Part shown: positions 62,279-64,000 of the stretch, piece by piece | Position numbering within the stretch: position 1 is the first letter of the stretch | Layout of the letters: each line of letters begins with the position of its first letter | Source of the DNA: Streptomyces hydrogenans | GTDB taxonomy: Bacteria; Actinomycetota; Actinomycetes; Streptomycetales; Streptomycetaceae | Length of the DNA stretch: 64,000 nucleotides | Assembly: GCF_014656075.1 (NCBI RefSeq) | Contig: NZ_BNBS01000013.1 | Location: 33,667 to 97,666, forward strand | Direction of reading: 5' to 3' | Made by a program: the position numbers and the translations under genes | Notes under the pieces: generated by a model | The model's input: the letters and a program-made list of their open reading frames with translations, nothing else | Told to the model about the DNA's origin: nothing | Database searches by the model: none

Positions 62279-63070
62279 ATGATGGGACCGGCGCACTCGC
62301 TGTCCGGAGCGGCGGCCTGGCTGGGCGTGGGAGCCGCCGCGGCCGCCTTCGACCACCCGATGCCCTGGCCGGTGCTGCTGGTCGGCGCGCTGCTGTGCGC
62401 GGGCGCGGCCCTAGCCCCCGACCTGGACCACAAGTCGGCCACCATCTCGCGCGCCTTCGGCCCGGTCTCCCGGGCCCTGTGCGAGATCGTCGACAAGCTG
62501 TCGTACGCCGTCTACAAGGCGACCCGCAGCCCCCAGGACCCGCGCCGCTCCGGCGGCCACCGCACCCTCACCCACACGTGGCTGTGGGCGGTCCTCATCG
62601 GCGGCGGCTGCTCGGTCGCGGCCGTCACCGGCGGGCGCTGGGCGGTCCTCGCGATCCTCTTCGTCCACCTCGTCCTCGCCGTCGAGGGGCTGCTGTGGCG
62701 GGCCGCCCGGATGTCCAGCGACGTCCTGGTGTGGCTGCTCGGCGCGACCAGCGCCTGGATCCTCGCCGGCGTCCTGGACCAGCCGGGCAACGGCGCGGAT
62801 TGGCTCTTCACCGGCCCCGGCCAGGAGTACCTGTGGCTGGGCCTGCCGATCGTCCTGGGCGCCCTCGTCCACGACATCGGCGACGCCCTCACCGTCTCCG
62901 GCTGCCCGATCCTGTGGCCGATCCCCATCGGCCGCAAGCGCTGGTACCCGATCGGCCCGCCCAAGGGCATGCGCTTCCGGGCCGGCAGCTGGGTCGAGCT
63001 GAAGGTCCTCATGCCGGCCTTCATGCTCCTCGGCGGGGTCGGCGGAGCCTCGGCGCTCGGCTTCTTCTAG
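62279..63070 (+). CDS. YdjM-like membrane-bound metal-dependent hydrolase (DUF457)
   Basis: 263 residues with about five transmembrane helices. Family motifs: MGPAHSLSGAAAWLG, APDLDHKSATISRAFGP with acidic metal ligands, GGHRTLTHTWLWAV and LVHDIGDALTVSGCPILWPIP. These His/Asp clusters define the YdjM/DUF457 group, annotated as metal-dependent hydrolases without a proven substrate. Two tandem ATGs (62279, 62282) follow GGGGCGG. It is divergent from the helicase, with a strong terminator after the gene. Confidence 0.87.
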   Translation: MMGPAHSLSGAAAWLGVGAAAAAFDHPMPWPVLLVGALLCAGAALAPDLDHKSATISRAFGPVSRALCEIVDKLSYAVYKATRSPQDPRRSGGHRTLTHTWLWAVLIGGGCSVAAVTGGRWAVLAILFVHLVLAVEGLLWRAARMSSDVLVWLLGATSAWILAGVLDQPGNGADWLFTGPGQEYLWLGLPIVLGALVHDIGDALTVSGCPILWPIPIGRKRWYPIGPPKGMRFRAGSWVELKVLMPAFMLLGGVGGASALGFF

Positions 63071-63079
63071 CCGTACGGA

Positions 63080-63125
63080 CACGGGAAGGGGCCGCACCGG
63101 ACATCCGGTGCGGCCCCTTCCCGTG
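63080..63125 (+). terminator. Terminator hairpin
   Basis: A 21-bp perfect stem (63080-63100 with 63105-63125) and an ACAT loop, 9 bp after the YdjM-like stop. Confidence 0.88.
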
Positions 63126-63143
63126 CGGCGCCCCGTCCCGGGG

Positions 63144-63158
63144 ATAACACGGTGTTAT
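63144..63158. promoter_or_regulatory. 15-bp palindrome upstream of the secreted protease
   Basis: ATAACAC, one base, GTGTTAT: a perfect dyad about 100 bp before the protease start, in the AT-richest part of the gap. Candidate operator. Confidence 0.45.
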
Positions 63159-63259
63159 GGACGAACGGGATTACCCCGGTGTCCGGCGCGTGACGACCCT
63201 GGTTCCACCCACTCCCCCCCACAGGCGGCACGTCCGCGTGCCGTCGGAGACGAGGAACC

Positions 63260-63982
63260 TTGCGTACGCACCGCATATGGGCGTCCGCCGCCGCCGCGGC
63301 GCTCTCCGTGCTCGCCCTCTTCGCCCCCGCCGCCACCGCGGCGGAGGCTCCCGCCCGCGCCGGGGCCGCGGCCGTCCAGCCGATCATCGGCGGTGGCTAC
63401 GCCCAGAGCGGCCCCTGGGCGGCCCGGCTGCTCTCCAACGGCAGGGAGACCTGTTCCGCGACGATCATCGCCCCCACCTGGATCCTGACGGCCAAGCACT
63501 GCGTCACCGGGGGCGGCCTCTCCTTCCGGATCGGCAGCCTGGACCAGCACAGCGGCGGCACCCTCGCCAACGGGGTCCAGACCTACACCCACAGCGCCGA
63601 CCTCGCGCTGGTCCGCCTGGACCGCTCCGTGACGGCGACCTACGCCCGGCTCGGACAGCCCGGCTCCGTGACCGTCGGACAGAACGTCCAGGTCTACGGC
63701 TGGGGCGCCACCTCCCAGTGCGGCTCCGAGGCCACCTGTCAGTCCCGCTACCTGAAGGTCGCCAACGTGACGGTGACCGGAGGCTGCCGTGACGCGTACA
63801 GCGGCTCGGCGATCTGCGCCCGGCGCGGCGACGGCATCACCGCCGGCGGCGACTCCGGCGGCCCGATGATGGCGAACGGCGTCCAGGTCGGGGTGGCCTC
63901 CACCAGCGACCGCCAGACGACGACCGCCTACACCAACGTGACGGCCTACCGCTCCTGGATCCAGTCGGTCGCGGGGGTCTGA
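63260..63982 (+). CDS. Secreted trypsin-like serine protease
   Basis: 240 residues, chymotrypsin family S1. The signal peptide (SAAAAALSVLALFAPAATA) ends near residue 28, and a short propeptide precedes the mature start at about IIGGGYAQ. The catalytic triad is present: His80 in TAKHC, Asp114 in SADLALVRL and Ser199 in GDSGGP. Cys pairs suggest three disulfides. The start codon is probably TTG 63260, with GAGGA just upstream; no in-frame ATG or GTG lies close. It is compact and lacks C-terminal substrate domains. Confidence 0.9.
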   Translation: MRTHRIWASAAAAALSVLALFAPAATAAEAPARAGAAAVQPIIGGGYAQSGPWAARLLSNGRETCSATIIAPTWILTAKHCVTGGGLSFRIGSLDQHSGGTLANGVQTYTHSADLALVRLDRSVTATYARLGQPGSVTVGQNVQVYGWGATSQCGSEATCQSRYLKVANVTVTGGCRDAYSGSAICARRGDGITAGGDSGGPMMANGVQVGVASTSDRQTTTAYTNVTAYRSWIQSVAGV

Positions 63983-64000
63983 CCTCCGCCGGTCCCGGGC

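Noticed and set aside
59549..63070. Very long plus-strand open frame (over 1,100 codons) opposite the helicase
   Set aside because: It is a GC-bias shadow: the sequence is low-complexity and Arg/Val/Leu/Gly-rich, with no domain, antisense to a well-conserved helicase. Only its last 264 codons (from 62279) are a real gene.

Overview
This 64-kb window is chromosomal DNA from a Streptomyces-type actinomycete. It is very GC-rich, genes are tightly packed with many 4-bp ATGA/GTGA overlaps, and GTG starts are common. The gene content fits: a ClpP paralogue, a complete Mce cluster, MurT/GatD, UreABCFGD without UreE, and several candidate leaderless promoters. I see no insertion sequence, integrase, prophage, CRISPR array or rRNA, and no intact tRNA. 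It reads as ordinary chromosome rather than a recent island.

Layout, left to right. 1-6.3 kb: the 5' part of purB, a small SGNH hydrolase, a mycothiol-isomerase-like protein, two stacked CNNM/CBS membrane proteins, a GNAT acetyltransferase and a VOC protein. 6.4-11.1 kb: biotin synthesis, bioB-bioA-bioD on the minus strand and divergent bioF; BioB carries a Cys/His-rich tail. 11.2-16.8 kb: an anti-sigma-type ATPase, a cytidine-deaminase-like enzyme, an NlpC/P60 hydrolase behind a c-di-AMP (ydaO/yuaA) riboswitch, a degenerate ClpP with a small partner gene divergent from a lone Phd antitoxin, and a membrane protein divergent from its probable TetR regulator. 16.9-21.6 kb: the urease operon ureABCFGD. 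21.7-31.1 kb: a secreted peptidase, PlsC-type acyltransferase, DUF3048 lipoprotein, PRC-barrel protein, CtaG, 6-phosphofructokinase, MurT/GatD (lipid II amidation) and peptide deformylase. 31.1-38.5 kb: TetR/acyl-CoA dehydrogenase divergent pair, a beta-propeller phytase, a second VOC protein, a cytochrome P450 and a PucR-type regulator. 38.8-55.1 kb: three secreted proteins on the minus strand, a 617-bp control region full of inverted repeats, then a 12-gene Mce operon (ATPase, two YrbE permeases, MceA-F and four Mce-associated membrane proteins). 55.1-64 kb: a PrmC-like methyltransferase, glutathione peroxidase, a DUF6011 zinc-ribbon protein, an Rnl5-type RNA ligase, TesB thioesterase, a Ski2-like helicase, a YdjM-like membrane protein and a secreted trypsin-like protease.

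How the genes work together. The Mce block encodes one lipid-import machine: MceG drives the YrbE permeases and the MceA-F proteins form the extracellular conduit. The divergent secreted proteins share its control region and may be partners. The urease genes make and nickel-load the enzyme. bioF, bioA, bioD and bioB supply the last four steps to biotin. MurT/GatD and the riboswitch-controlled NlpC/P60 protein belong to cell-wall remodelling. The most unusual local system is the ClpP-like protein that keeps its serine but lacks the catalytic His and Asp; its gene shares a short promoter/operator region with an antitoxin that has no toxin.
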